Shown: positions 33,707 to 42,684 of the stretch, piece by piece | Layout: the number at the start of each line of letters is the position of its first letter | Numbering within the stretch: the first letter of the stretch is position 1 | Assembly (NCBI GenBank): GCA_902595465.1 | Contig: CACJQE010000003.1 | Location: forward strand, 60,001-103,285 | Reading direction: 5' to 3' | From: an uncultured Pelagibacteraceae bacterium | GTDB taxonomy: Bacteria > Pseudomonadota > Alphaproteobacteria > Pelagibacterales > Pelagibacteraceae | DNA length: 43,285 nt | The notes under the pieces: model-generated | Databases searched by the model: none | What the model was told of the DNA's origin: nothing | The model's input: the letters and a program-made list of their open reading frames with translations, nothing else | Program-made: the position numbers and the translations under genes

Positions 33707-35475
33707 TGAATGATATATTATTAAAATTTAAAAATATTATTTCACTACTTGAAAATAAACAAAAAAGAAGTTTGATTTATATATTTATAATTTACTTAAT
33801 CTCTATAGTTTTGGATGTTTTAGGGATCGGATTAATTATTCCGATTTTAACTTTAATAACATCTGGTGAAATAAATCAAAATTTTTTAAATTATATTCCA
33901 ATAGAAATAAATAATTTTAAAAATGAAAAACTAATATTAATAGTTTTAATTTTCTTTTTCGTATTTTACATTTTTAAATCTGCTTTTGGAACTTTTGCGC
34001 TTTGGTATCACAGAAGATTTATTTATAAAATGCAAGAGAACATAGGTGTTAGATTATTAAAAAAATATATTCTGGAAGATTATGAAACTTTTGTTCAAAG
34101 AAATTATTCAGATGTTGTAAGAAATATTGCTGTAGAGGCAGGTGTTTTTGTTACAGGTGTCATTCATGGTATGGTAGCCATTTCTACAGAATTAATGATT
34201 GTTCTTGGTATAAGCTTATTATTGATATTAATTGATCCAATAAGCTCTTCTATAATAATTGCAATAATATCACTCTTGGTTTTCTCTTATTTATTTATTT
34301 TTAAAAAAAAGCTTAGAAATTTAGGAAAAAGAAGACAAGAATTAGAAGGGTCTATATTTGATCAATTAAATAAGTCTTTTCAGTTATTTAAGGAAATTAA
34401 AATTTTTCTAAAGCATGAATTTATGGTTAAAAATTTTAAAAAAACTGTAGAAGAAAAAAATAAAATTGCACTGTTTGAAGATTTATTAAATGGGTTACCA
34501 AAAATTTATTTTGAACTTTTATTTGTATTTTTGGTTACAGGCGTACTCATTTTTCTTATATTCAATGGAAAAGACATAAATTTTATAATCCCACTACTTG
34601 GTCTATATACAGCGGCTTTTTTTAGAATATTCCCAAGTTTTAACAGGCTAATTTCTAATATTAATGGGGTAATTCATAATTATGTAGCATTTGAATTAAT
34701 TGAAGAAGATCTTAATATTTTAAAAATTGATCAAAAAAGTTCAAAAAATATTCAAAATTTTTCAAAATTAGAAAAATTTATTTCAAATGTTCAAAAACCA
34801 AATAAGTTAGAATTAGAGAATATAAGTTTCAGTTATAATAATGAAGATACAAAACAAATAATATTAGACAATATTAGCTTAAAACTCAATTCTAATGAGA
34901 TAACTGGTTTAGTAGGTGAGTCTGGCTCTGGAAAATCAACAATTGCAAACATTATATCTGGTTTTGTTAAAGCCAATAAAGGTCATTATAAAATTAATGA
35001 GAATGAAAATTACAACAAAAATTTATTAAAGAATTTCGTTGGTTACCTTCCTCAAACTACAAATTTAATCAATGATACACTAATTAATAATATCTGTTTT
35101 TTTAAAGAAAATAGTAAATATTATGATAAAGAAAAAATTAACTATTTGGTACAGACTTTAGATTTAAGTGAGTTAATAAATAACCTTCCAAATGGATTAA
35201 ATACAAATATTAAAGAACAGGGCCAAATATTATCAGGGGGGCAAAGACAGAAAATTGCATTAGCTAGAGCTCTATACGTAGAAACTCCTATATTAATTTT
35301 TGACGAGTCAACATCATCAATTGATGATATTTCAGAACTCAAATTAATTGAAGTTATAAAAAAAATAAAAAAGGATAGGATAATATTATTTATTACTCAT
35401 AATAAAAACTTAATTAAACATTTTGACAAAACATATCTAATTGATGACAAAAAAGTAAATATATATAAAAATTAA
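33706..35475 (+). CDS. ABC exporter half-transporter (MsbA/PglK-like flippase)
   Basis: 589 aa, membrane domain fused to ATPase. About six transmembrane helices occupy residues 20-320. The nucleotide-binding domain has Walker A 'GESGSGKST' (about 404-412), the signature 'LSGGQRQ' (about 508-514), Walker B 'ILIFDESTSSID' and an H-loop 'ITHNK'. Type IV exporters of this layout flip lipid-linked glycans (PglK) or lipid A (MsbA). Given glycosyltransferases on both sides and no Wzx in the window, a role in moving the lipid-linked oligosaccharide across the inner membrane is likely. It works as a homodimer. TAATG fusions link it to both neighbours. Confidence 0.9.
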   Translation: MNDILLKFKNIISLLENKQKRSLIYIFIIYLISIVLDVLGIGLIIPILTLITSGEINQNFLNYIPIEINNFKNEKLILIVLIFFFVFYIFKSAFGTFALWYHRRFIYKMQENIGVRLLKKYILEDYETFVQRNYSDVVRNIAVEAGVFVTGVIHGMVAISTELMIVLGISLLLILIDPISSSIIIAIISLLVFSYLFIFKKKLRNLGKRRQELEGSIFDQLNKSFQLFKEIKIFLKHEFMVKNFKKTVEEKNKIALFEDLLNGLPKIYFELLFVFLVTGVLIFLIFNGKDINFIIPLLGLYTAAFFRIFPSFNRLISNINGVIHNYVAFELIEEDLNILKIDQKSSKNIQNFSKLEKFISNVQKPNKLELENISFSYNNEDTKQIILDNISLKLNSNEITGLVGESGSGKSTIANIISGFVKANKGHYKINENENYNKNLLKNFVGYLPQTTNLINDTLINNICFFKENSKYYDKEKINYLVQTLDLSELINNLPNGLNTNIKEQGQILSGGQRQKIALARALYVETPILIFDESTSSIDDISELKLIEVIKKIKKDRIILFITHNKNLIKHFDKTYLIDDKKVNIYKN

Positions 35476-36542
35476 TGAAGAAAAAATATTTATGTCCTTC
35501 ATGTAAAAATAATTTATTCAAAAAAATTGTCAAACTACCATTTTTTACACATTTTAAATTTTATTTAATAAATAAAAAAAACTCTTATCTTATTTGTAAA
35601 GTGTGTAATATAATAATTAATAAAAATTTAACTAATAAAAAGTTAAAATTCATTTTATCAAAAAATTATTCAAAATTAAATTTAAATCAAAAAAGTTTTA
35701 AAAAAAATAAAAATTTTCAAAAATATGATGAGCAGTTTACTTACCTAAAAAAAAATCGCATATTAAAAGATGGTATGTCTGTACTAGATATTGGTTGTAA
35801 CAAAGGCCATTTACTAAAAAAAATTAAAAAAAATATTAAAAATTCTGTTTGTAAAGGTTATGATGAAAATCCATACATAAAAAAATATCTAAGAAATAAA
35901 GCTATTTTTTTTGATTACCAAAAAAATAAAACTTTTAAATTTGATTTAATAATTTTATCTCATTCACTAATGTATTTTAAAAACATTAATAAATTAATAA
36001 AAGTATTGCAAAAAAATCTTTCTGAGGATGGAAAAATATTTATAGAAACTCCAAATATTGAAAACTCCCCCTTTTATTTGCTTATGGGTGATCAATATTA
36101 TTTTTTTACGATATACTCTTTACAAAAAATATTTTTTAAATTTAAGTTTTATATATTAGATACCAATTTTAGTAATAGTAATAGTAATTTTTCAATTATT
36201 TTTGGAAATAATAAGATTAATGATTATAAATTTAAAAAATTTAATTTAGTCAAGAGTTTAAAGTATTTATTTTTTATAAAAAATTATCTTAAAAGTATAA
36301 ATAAAAAAAATTTAATTATTTTTGGTACAACGGTCAAAGCAGCTTTTATTCATTATTTTATAAACAAAGAAGTAAAGTTTTTTGCCGATGAAGAAAATAA
36401 AAATAAATTTTTTAAAGATATAAAAGTAAAACATCCTAGATTCATTAGAAAAGACGATTTCGTTATTGTTCCATTAAAAGAAAAAAAAAATATTTTAAAA
36501 AATCTAAAAAGAAAGTATCTAGGAACTTTTAAAATAATTTAA
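35475..36542 (+). CDS. Zinc-ribbon class I SAM methyltransferase
   Basis: 355 aa. An N-terminal zinc-ribbon has C7/C10 and C41/C44 ('CPSC' and 'CKVC'). Methyltransferase motif I is 'LDIGCNKGHLLKK' near 104-116, followed by 'GYDENPY', and 'FDLIILSHSLMYF' as motif IV. The C-terminal part ('LIIFGTTVKAAFIHYF', 'VKFFADEE') resembles the Rossmann-like tail of sugar C-methyltransferases, suggesting action on a keto-sugar, but the HEH catalytic signature seen in the gene at 38788 is not evident. It shares one base with the ABC transporter gene. Confidence 0.8.
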   Translation: MKKKYLCPSCKNNLFKKIVKLPFFTHFKFYLINKKNSYLICKVCNIIINKNLTNKKLKFILSKNYSKLNLNQKSFKKNKNFQKYDEQFTYLKKNRILKDGMSVLDIGCNKGHLLKKIKKNIKNSVCKGYDENPYIKKYLRNKAIFFDYQKNKTFKFDLIILSHSLMYFKNINKLIKVLQKNLSEDGKIFIETPNIENSPFYLLMGDQYYFFTIYSLQKIFFKFKFYILDTNFSNSNSNFSIIFGNNKINDYKFKKFNLVKSLKYLFFIKNYLKSINKKNLIIFGTTVKAAFIHYFINKEVKFFADEENKNKFFKDIKVKHPRFIRKDDFVIVPLKEKKNILKNLKRKYLGTFKII

Positions 36543-36560
36543 ATTTAATATAAGAACCTA

Positions 36561-37781
36561 ATGAATTTAAATAAAGAACTCAGAATTTTAAAATCGGAAC
36601 CACTACTGTTTATTACGTTACCTATTAGTTTTTTTGTTTTATTAATTTTAAAACTTTTAAGCCCTATTATTTTAATAAGATTTGGATTATTACATAGTGA
36701 CCGTATTGGCCACTTTTTGATAAATACTGAATTATTTTTTTGTGAGCAATTTACTAAAAGAAAAAAAAAAAATTCATTAGATATATTTTATTTTCCAACT
36801 GAACCTTGCAATTATCAATTTTCAAAAATGTTGCGCAGAAAAATTTTAATATTACCGAAAATAATAATAAGACCTTTTTGTCTTATAAGTAGAAAGTTGG
36901 ATTTTTTTTCATCTCATGTGACCGGTCAACCTTCAAATGGTGATTATGATGTAAAAAATTTATTAGATAAAATAAAAACCCAAGTAAAATTCACAAAAGA
37001 TGAAATTAAATACGGAGAGAAAAAATTACATGAAATGGGTGTTAAAAAAAACCAAAAAATTATTTGTATTGCTGTTAGAGACAGTTTTTATCTAAAAAAA
37101 AAATATCCTAATTCAAAATTTGATTATCATAATCATAGAAATGAGGATATAAATAATTTTATTTTATCCATAAAATATTTAATTAAAAAAAAATATTTTG
37201 TTATAAGAATGGGTTCTTTAACAAAAAACAAAGTAAAATATAGAAATAATAACTTTTTAGATTATTCCCACAGTAAATTTAAATCTGATTTTATGGATTT
37301 ATTTATTTCATCTCAATCTGATTTATTTATTTCAAATAACACAGGCGTTGATGCTTTTGGAATACTATTTCGTAAACCAGTTTTGCATGTTGGTTCAATT
37401 CCAATAGGCGCAATTTCCACCTACTCAAATAAAATTTTTAATACTATGTTAAATCATTATTCTGTAATTTTAAAAAGAAATTTAAATTTATCTGAAATTT
37501 TTGAAAAAAATTTACATCTAGGATGGACAAATGAATTTTTTTTAAAAAAGAAAATTCGTTTAATTAAATTTAGACCAACTGAAATATTAAAGTTTACAAA
37601 AGAAGTAGTTAAAATTATTAATAATAATGATCTTTTTTTTGAAAATAAATATGAAAAAAAATTTAAAAAAATTTATTCCAAAAAATTAAAAAAATATCCT
37701 GAAACCAAATATTTCCATGGAAAGATTAAAAGTCATTTTTTAAGTTCTTTTTTGCGATATAATAAAAATTTTCTAAAATGA
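36561..37781 (+). CDS. TIGR04372-type putative glycosyltransferase (second copy)
   Basis: 406 aa, same architecture as the gene at 32411: hydrophobic N-terminal segment (about 16-38), 'SDRIGHFLINTELFFCEQ' (about 46-63), 'CNYQFSKML', 'IAVRDSFYLKKKYP' and 'KSDFMDLFISSQSDLFISNNTGVD'. Its N-terminal hallmark is closer to the family norm (RIGHF) than that of its partner. Similarity between the two is limited to motifs, so they are not a recent duplication and probably transfer different sugars. An 18-base spacer precedes it, one of few gaps in this unit. Confidence 0.84.
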   Translation: MNLNKELRILKSEPLLFITLPISFFVLLILKLLSPIILIRFGLLHSDRIGHFLINTELFFCEQFTKRKKKNSLDIFYFPTEPCNYQFSKMLRRKILILPKIIIRPFCLISRKLDFFSSHVTGQPSNGDYDVKNLLDKIKTQVKFTKDEIKYGEKKLHEMGVKKNQKIICIAVRDSFYLKKKYPNSKFDYHNHRNEDINNFILSIKYLIKKKYFVIRMGSLTKNKVKYRNNNFLDYSHSKFKSDFMDLFISSQSDLFISNNTGVDAFGILFRKPVLHVGSIPIGAISTYSNKIFNTMLNHYSVILKRNLNLSEIFEKNLHLGWTNEFFLKKKIRLIKFRPTEILKFTKEVVKIINNNDLFFENKYEKKFKKIYSKKLKKYPETKYFHGKIKSHFLSSFLRYNKNFLK

Positions 37782-38791
37782 TAGAATTAGAAAAAAAATT
37801 ATCTATATGTATACCAACTTATAATAGATGTGATCACTTAAACAATTGTTTAAATTCAATTTATATAAGTAATATAAATTCATCTGATGTTGAAGTTTGT
37901 ATATCGGATAACAATTCAACAGACAAAACTTTTGATATAGTTAGTAAGTATAAAAAAAAAATGAACATCAAGTATAATAAAAATTCGGAAAATATTGGTG
38001 TTGCAAAAAATATTTTAAAATCAGTCGATATGAGTACTTCAAAATTTTGTTGGATAATAGGTGATGACGATTTACTCATGAATGATGCTATAAAGACAGT
38101 TTTGTATTTATTAGATAAACATAAAAAAACTGATTATTTTTTTATAAATTCTTTTCACTTAGATTCCAAAGTTATTGGAAATTATAAATCTCCAATAAAC
38201 CCTGTTTTAATAAAGGAGAATATGTCTAAATTTTCTAACAAATTAGAAAACTTTGAGTGTGATTTTGTTGATTTGATAAATCCGAATATATCTTTTGATT
38301 ACTTTGGAGGAATGTATTTGTCTGTCTTTAATAGGTCAAAATGGGATGAAAATACTCGTAAATTAGATTTAGATAAAATTAATAATAAAACTCTTTTTTC
38401 AAATTTAGATAACACTTTCCCTCATGTGAAAGTTTTTTCATATGCATTTAAGAGTTCAAAGGCTTTCTTTTATTCACGACCACTAACAATAAATTTGTAT
38501 GGTGTAAGAGAATGGGTTTCGTTATATCCACTCATAAGAAGTATAAGAATAGTTAATTCTTTAGATTTGTTTTTTGCTAATGGTTTAATACCTTTGAATA
38601 AATATTTAAAATTTAAAAATCTATCACTTCAATATTTTATACCCGATATACTTAAAATATTACTGAATCTGAAAAATACCTACCCATATATTATAGAAAT
38701 TATTGTCTTTTATATAAAAAATTTTTATTATCCAAATATATACTTATCTGTACTTTATCAATTAAAAAGACTAATAAAAAAGTTATTATGA
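37778..38791 (+). CDS. Family 2 glycosyltransferase (GT-A)
   Basis: 337 aa. 'SICIPTYNRCDHL' (8-20) is the nucleotide-binding start, 'CISDNNSTDKT' follows, and the metal-binding acidic motif is D96-D97-D98 in 'IIGDDDLL'. It has no strong membrane anchor, though the C-terminal 80 residues are hydrophobic and aromatic-rich, suggesting peripheral association with the membrane. It inverts stereochemistry by family rule and adds one sugar to the growing lipid-linked glycan. ATGA overlaps at both ends. Donor and acceptor unknown. Confidence 0.88.
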   Translation: MIELEKKLSICIPTYNRCDHLNNCLNSIYISNINSSDVEVCISDNNSTDKTFDIVSKYKKKMNIKYNKNSENIGVAKNILKSVDMSTSKFCWIIGDDDLLMNDAIKTVLYLLDKHKKTDYFFINSFHLDSKVIGNYKSPINPVLIKENMSKFSNKLENFECDFVDLINPNISFDYFGGMYLSVFNRSKWDENTRKLDLDKINNKTLFSNLDNTFPHVKVFSYAFKSSKAFFYSRPLTINLYGVREWVSLYPLIRSIRIVNSLDLFFANGLIPLNKYLKFKNLSLQYFIPDILKILLNLKNTYPYIIEIIVFYIKNFYYPNIYLSVLYQLKRLIKKLL

Positions 38792-39993
38792 AAAAAATAT
38801 GTGAGGTATGTGGATCAAAAAATTTACAATCTGCTCTCAATTTAGGATTAAGTCCTCTTTGTGATGATTTAATAAAATTTGGTTCTAATAGAAAAAGTAA
38901 ATTATATAAAATTCAGATTTATACTTGCGCAGTATGTATTACCGCATTTCAAAAATACAACGTAAATAAAAAAAAACTATTTCCAAAAACATATCACTAT
39001 AGGGCTAGATTTACCAAAGATGTCATCAATGGGTTCAATGAAATACTTAATAAATCATTAATATTATTACCTAGCCTAAAAAATAAAAATATACTCGACA
39101 TTGGATGTAATGATGGCAGCCTTTTAGATTTATTTAAAGCACAAAAAGCAAATACAATTGGCGTTGAACCCACAGGAGCTTCTAAAGATGCAGTAAAATC
39201 TGGTCATAAAATATATTCAGAATATTTTTCTTCTAAAACTGTAAAAAAAATAAAAAATAATTTTAAAACTATAGATTTGATAATATTTACAAATGTTTTT
39301 GCTCATATTGACAATTTGAATCAATTATTAAATAACCTAAAAAAATTAGTTTCAAAAAAAACTCATATAATAATTGAAAATCACTATTTTGGTTCTGTTA
39401 TAAAAAAAAATCAATTTGATACTTTCTATCATGAACATCCAAGAACTTACAGTGCTACGTCTTTCTCATTTATTGCAAAAAAACTTAATATGAATATTCA
39501 AGATATACAATTTACAAAAAGATATGGCGGCAACATTAGAGTAATATTATCTACAAATAAAAATATTCTCAATTTGAAAAAAATAAAAACATCAGAAAAA
39601 AATTTTTGTAAAAACTTAAAAAAAATGCAGAGTAAAATTAATTTATGGATTAATAGAAAAACAAAAGTCATTAAAAAATTAAATGAGAGGTTTGGACCTT
39701 TAAAATCCAAAGCATTTCCAGGTAGAGCATCAATTTTAATTAAATTATTAAATTTAAATAATAAAAATATATCAGCAATTTATGAAAAGCCCGGATCAAT
39801 AAAAATTGGAAATTTTGCCCCTAACACTAAGATACCAATTAAATCTGATCATGATTTATTCAAAAACATAAAAAATACAAAAGTGATATTAAATTTAGCT
39901 TGGCATATTCCTAAAGAAATAAAGTTATATTTAAAACAAAACAAATTTAGAGGAAAAATAATTAATATAATAGAGCAAAAAGATTTTATTTAA
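38788..39993 (+). CDS. Sugar C-methyltransferase (NovU/TylCIII family)
   Basis: 401 aa with the three-part layout of this family. A zinc-binding N-domain has C5/C8 and C47/C50 ('CEVC' and 'CAVC'). The SAM-binding core has 'DIGCNDGSLL' (104-113), and the catalytic 'YHEHPRTYS' follows. A C-terminal C-methyltransferase domain contains 'FPGRASILIKLL' and 'KPGSIKIGNFAPNT'. These enzymes add a methyl branch at C3 of 4-keto-6-deoxy nucleotide sugars. The following RfbG and RfbF make CDP-4-keto-6-deoxyglucose, so a 3-C-methyl CDP-sugar is a sensible product; that link is inference. Confidence 0.87.
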   Translation: MKKICEVCGSKNLQSALNLGLSPLCDDLIKFGSNRKSKLYKIQIYTCAVCITAFQKYNVNKKKLFPKTYHYRARFTKDVINGFNEILNKSLILLPSLKNKNILDIGCNDGSLLDLFKAQKANTIGVEPTGASKDAVKSGHKIYSEYFSSKTVKKIKNNFKTIDLIIFTNVFAHIDNLNQLLNNLKKLVSKKTHIIIENHYFGSVIKKNQFDTFYHEHPRTYSATSFSFIAKKLNMNIQDIQFTKRYGGNIRVILSTNKNILNLKKIKTSEKNFCKNLKKMQSKINLWINRKTKVIKKLNERFGPLKSKAFPGRASILIKLLNLNNKNISAIYEKPGSIKIGNFAPNTKIPIKSDHDLFKNIKNTKVILNLAWHIPKEIKLYLKQNKFRGKIINIIEQKDFI

Positions 39994-40018
39994 TAAACTA
40001 CTTAATACTAATTAAATT

Positions 40019-41089
40019 ATGAAAAACCATCTTAATAGCTTTTATAAAAAGAAACGAATTTTAATAACTGGTAATTCTGGTTTTAAGGGTAGCTGGCTTA
40101 CAATAATATTAAAAGAGTTTGGAGCAAATGTTATGGGCATTTCAATTGGGCAAGTAAGTAAACCTAATATGTTTAATTTACTAAAATTAGATAAAGACAT
40201 CATATATTTAAAAGAAGATATAAGGAATTACAAAAAAATAAAAAAAAAAATAGATAAGTTCAAGCCAGAAATTATATTTCATTTAGCTGCTAAGTCACTT
40301 GTTATGGAGTCTTATAAAAATCCTTCAGAAACAATTTCAACTAATGTTATTGGTTCAGCAAATATTTTAGAGTATGTAAGGAATTCCAATTATGTGAAGT
40401 CACTCATTTATGTTACATCAGATAAAGTTTATGAAAACAGTGAATTAAATCGTATTTTTAAAGAAAATGATAAATTGGGTGGCGCTGATCCTTATAGCTC
40501 ATCAAAGGCAGCAGCAGAATGTTTATTTACAGCATATTATAACTCTTATTTTAAAAATAAAAATGTTGGTGTTGCAACAGTTAGATCAGGTAATGTTATT
40601 GGTGGAGGAGATTGGTCAGAAAATAGAATAATACCTGATTTAATTAAATCAATTAAAAATAAAAAAAAACTCATTATTAGAAATCCTAATCATACAAGGC
40701 CATGGCAACATGTATTGGAACCACTAATTGGATATTTAAAATTAGGAATGAAATTATACAAAAATAATAAATTTTCGGGAGCATGGAATTTTGGACCATC
40801 ATCTAAACAGAATTTAAATGTAAGAAATTTAGTAAAATATATGTCGTATAAATTACGAGTTAATTTAAATGTATCATTAAAAAAAAACAAATTTAAAGAA
40901 AAAAAATCTCTTAAATTAAGTTCATTGAAAGCAAAGAAACAATTGAATTGGAAATCTTGTTTAAATTTAAATCAAACTTTGGACTTAACTAGTGATTGGT
41001 ATAGAGTTTATTTAAATAAAAAAAAAAATAAATTATATAATATCACGTTAAATCAGATAAATTTATATTTTAAACTATTAAATAAATGA
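40019..41089 (+). CDS. rfbG: CDP-glucose 4,6-dehydratase
   Basis: 356-aa extended SDR. 'ITGNSGFKGSWLT' near 16-28 is the specific GxxGxxGxW nucleotide motif of RfbG, followed by 'HLAAKSLVMESY', 'TSDKVYEN', catalytic Y159-x3-K163 ('YSSSK') and 'RSGNVIGGGDWSENRIIPD'. It converts CDP-glucose to CDP-4-keto-6-deoxyglucose in the cytosol. The gene for CDP-glucose synthesis (RfbF) follows with an ATGA overlap, in the reverse of the usual rfbF-rfbG order. No RfbH (E1) 3-dehydrase is seen nearby, so the product does not obviously go to 3,6-dideoxyhexoses. Confidence 0.92.
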   Translation: MKNHLNSFYKKKRILITGNSGFKGSWLTIILKEFGANVMGISIGQVSKPNMFNLLKLDKDIIYLKEDIRNYKKIKKKIDKFKPEIIFHLAAKSLVMESYKNPSETISTNVIGSANILEYVRNSNYVKSLIYVTSDKVYENSELNRIFKENDKLGGADPYSSSKAAAECLFTAYYNSYFKNKNVGVATVRSGNVIGGGDWSENRIIPDLIKSIKNKKKLIIRNPNHTRPWQHVLEPLIGYLKLGMKLYKNNKFSGAWNFGPSSKQNLNVRNLVKYMSYKLRVNLNVSLKKNKFKEKKSLKLSSLKAKKQLNWKSCLNLNQTLDLTSDWYRVYLNKKKNKLYNITLNQINLYFKLLNK

Positions 41090-41796
41090 AAGTTGTTATT
41101 TTAGCTGGTGGTTATGGTTCAAGGATAGCAGATTATTCTGAATTACCAAAGCCCATGATTCCAATAGGAAAATATCCAATTATCGTTCACATTATGAAAA
41201 TTTATATTAAGTATGGATTTAAAGATTTCATAATACCAATAGGATATAAAGGTAAAATAATTCAAAATTATTTTAGAAAAAATAAAAAAAAATTCAAAAA
41301 TTGTAATATTAAAATCGTAAATACAGGTATAAATTCATTAACTGGTACTAGGTTAAAAAAAATTAAAAAATTTTTAACAGACGATAATTTTATGTTAACT
41401 TATGGTGATGGATTGTCTGATATTAATTTACGTAAATTGGTTAAGTTTCACAAAAAACACAAAAAGGTTGTCACCTTAACAGCCGTTCATCCTCCCGCAA
41501 GATTTGGAGAGTTAAAACTTAGCGGTAATATTGTGAAAAGTTTTCAAGAAAAACCACAGCTACAAGATGGATGGATAAATGGTGGTTTTTTTGTTTTAAA
41601 CAAAAAATTTATTAAATATATACCTAAAAAAAACGTTCAAATAGAAAGGGAACCATTAACTAAAGCTGCAGAAAAAAAACAATTTATGGCTTATAAACAC
41701 ACTAGCTTTTGGTATTGTATTGATAATAGACGAGATTTGAAAGTAATCGAAAGAATGTGCAGAAAGGGTAAAGAGCCTTGGAATAAATTAAGTTAA
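41086..41796 (+). CDS. rfbF: Glucose-1-phosphate cytidylyltransferase
   Basis: 236 aa. 'LAGGYGSRIADYSELPKPMIPIG' spans 6-28 (key parts 'GGYGSR' and 'PKPM'), then 'LTYGDGLSDI' for the metal site, 'AVHPPARFGEL' and 'FQEKPQLQDGWINGGFFVL', all characteristic of RfbF. It makes CDP-glucose from CTP and glucose-1-phosphate. It is about 20 residues shorter than the typical 255, mainly in the segment following 'GYKG', where the usual long loop is reduced. The catalytic residues appear retained. It feeds RfbG directly upstream. Confidence 0.9.
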   Translation: MKVVILAGGYGSRIADYSELPKPMIPIGKYPIIVHIMKIYIKYGFKDFIIPIGYKGKIIQNYFRKNKKKFKNCNIKIVNTGINSLTGTRLKKIKKFLTDDNFMLTYGDGLSDINLRKLVKFHKKHKKVVTLTAVHPPARFGELKLSGNIVKSFQEKPQLQDGWINGGFFVLNKKFIKYIPKKNVQIEREPLTKAAEKKQFMAYKHTSFWYCIDNRRDLKVIERMCRKGKEPWNKLS

Positions 41797-42668
41797 TGGA
41801 TGATTTAATCTCTATAATAATTCCAACATATAACCGGTCAAAACTCATTGAAAGATCTTTAAAATCAATTGAAGATCAAACTATAAAGAATTATGAAATA
41901 ATAATTGTTGATAATTATTCTACTGATAATACTTCTTCTGTTATAAAAAGCTTTTCGCATTTGCCGATAAAGTATTTTGTTGTTGATAATAACAATAATA
42001 TTGCAAGATCAAGAAACTTTGGAATTAAAAATTCAAAAGGAAATCTCATTGCTTTTCTTGACTCTGATGATTATTGGCATGCAAAAAAATTAGAGATTTG
42101 TTATAAAAAAATAAAAGAGGGGTTTGATTTTATTTTCCATAATCTTAAAATAGTTAAAGAAAAGGAAACACTATTTGGTACAAAATATTTAAAAGGCAGG
42201 AAAATAAAAAAACCTTTCTATAAAGATTTAATTTTAAATGGCAATCCAATTTGTAATTCATCAGTAATGGTTAAAAAAAATTTACTAATTAATGTAAATT
42301 TAATAAATGAGTCTGATAAATTAAGAGCTACTGAGGATTATAATACCTGGATTAAAATATTAAATATAACAGATAAAATATGTTTTTTAAATTTATGTCT
42401 AGGTTTCTATCAGTATGATTTGAGCAGTGTTTCAAAAAAAAATATGAGTTTTCCAACACTTTTAGCTACAAAAGAGTTTTTTAAGTTATTAACAAAAAAA
42501 GAGATTATTCAGGTAAAATCAAGAATATTTTATATGAACGCCAAGTATAATTTTGATAATAACAATTTTGGCTCTTGCTTAAAAAAATTTAAAATATCTC
42601 TTAAATATGGAAATTTTATTATAAAAATAAAGTCAATTTATTACTTAATTTTACTTTTTTTTAAATAA
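41796..42668 (+). CDS. Family 2 glycosyltransferase (GT-A)
   Basis: 290 aa. 'SIIIPTYNRSKLI' (5-17), 'IIVDNYSTDNT' and the metal-binding D89-S-D-D92 ('LDSDDYWH') are clear. It also has 'TEDYNTWIKI', a typical acceptor-side acid motif of the 'ED-x-W' type. A mildly hydrophobic C-terminus follows. It probably adds a sugar made by the RfbF/RfbG branch. The start shares one base with the RfbF stop. Confidence 0.88.
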   Translation: MDDLISIIIPTYNRSKLIERSLKSIEDQTIKNYEIIIVDNYSTDNTSSVIKSFSHLPIKYFVVDNNNNIARSRNFGIKNSKGNLIAFLDSDDYWHAKKLEICYKKIKEGFDFIFHNLKIVKEKETLFGTKYLKGRKIKKPFYKDLILNGNPICNSSVMVKKNLLINVNLINESDKLRATEDYNTWIKILNITDKICFLNLCLGFYQYDLSSVSKKNMSFPTLLATKEFFKLLTKKEIIQVKSRIFYMNAKYNFDNNNFGSCLKKFKISLKYGNFIIKIKSIYYLILLFFK

Positions 42669-42684
42669 TAAAATATAATTATTA

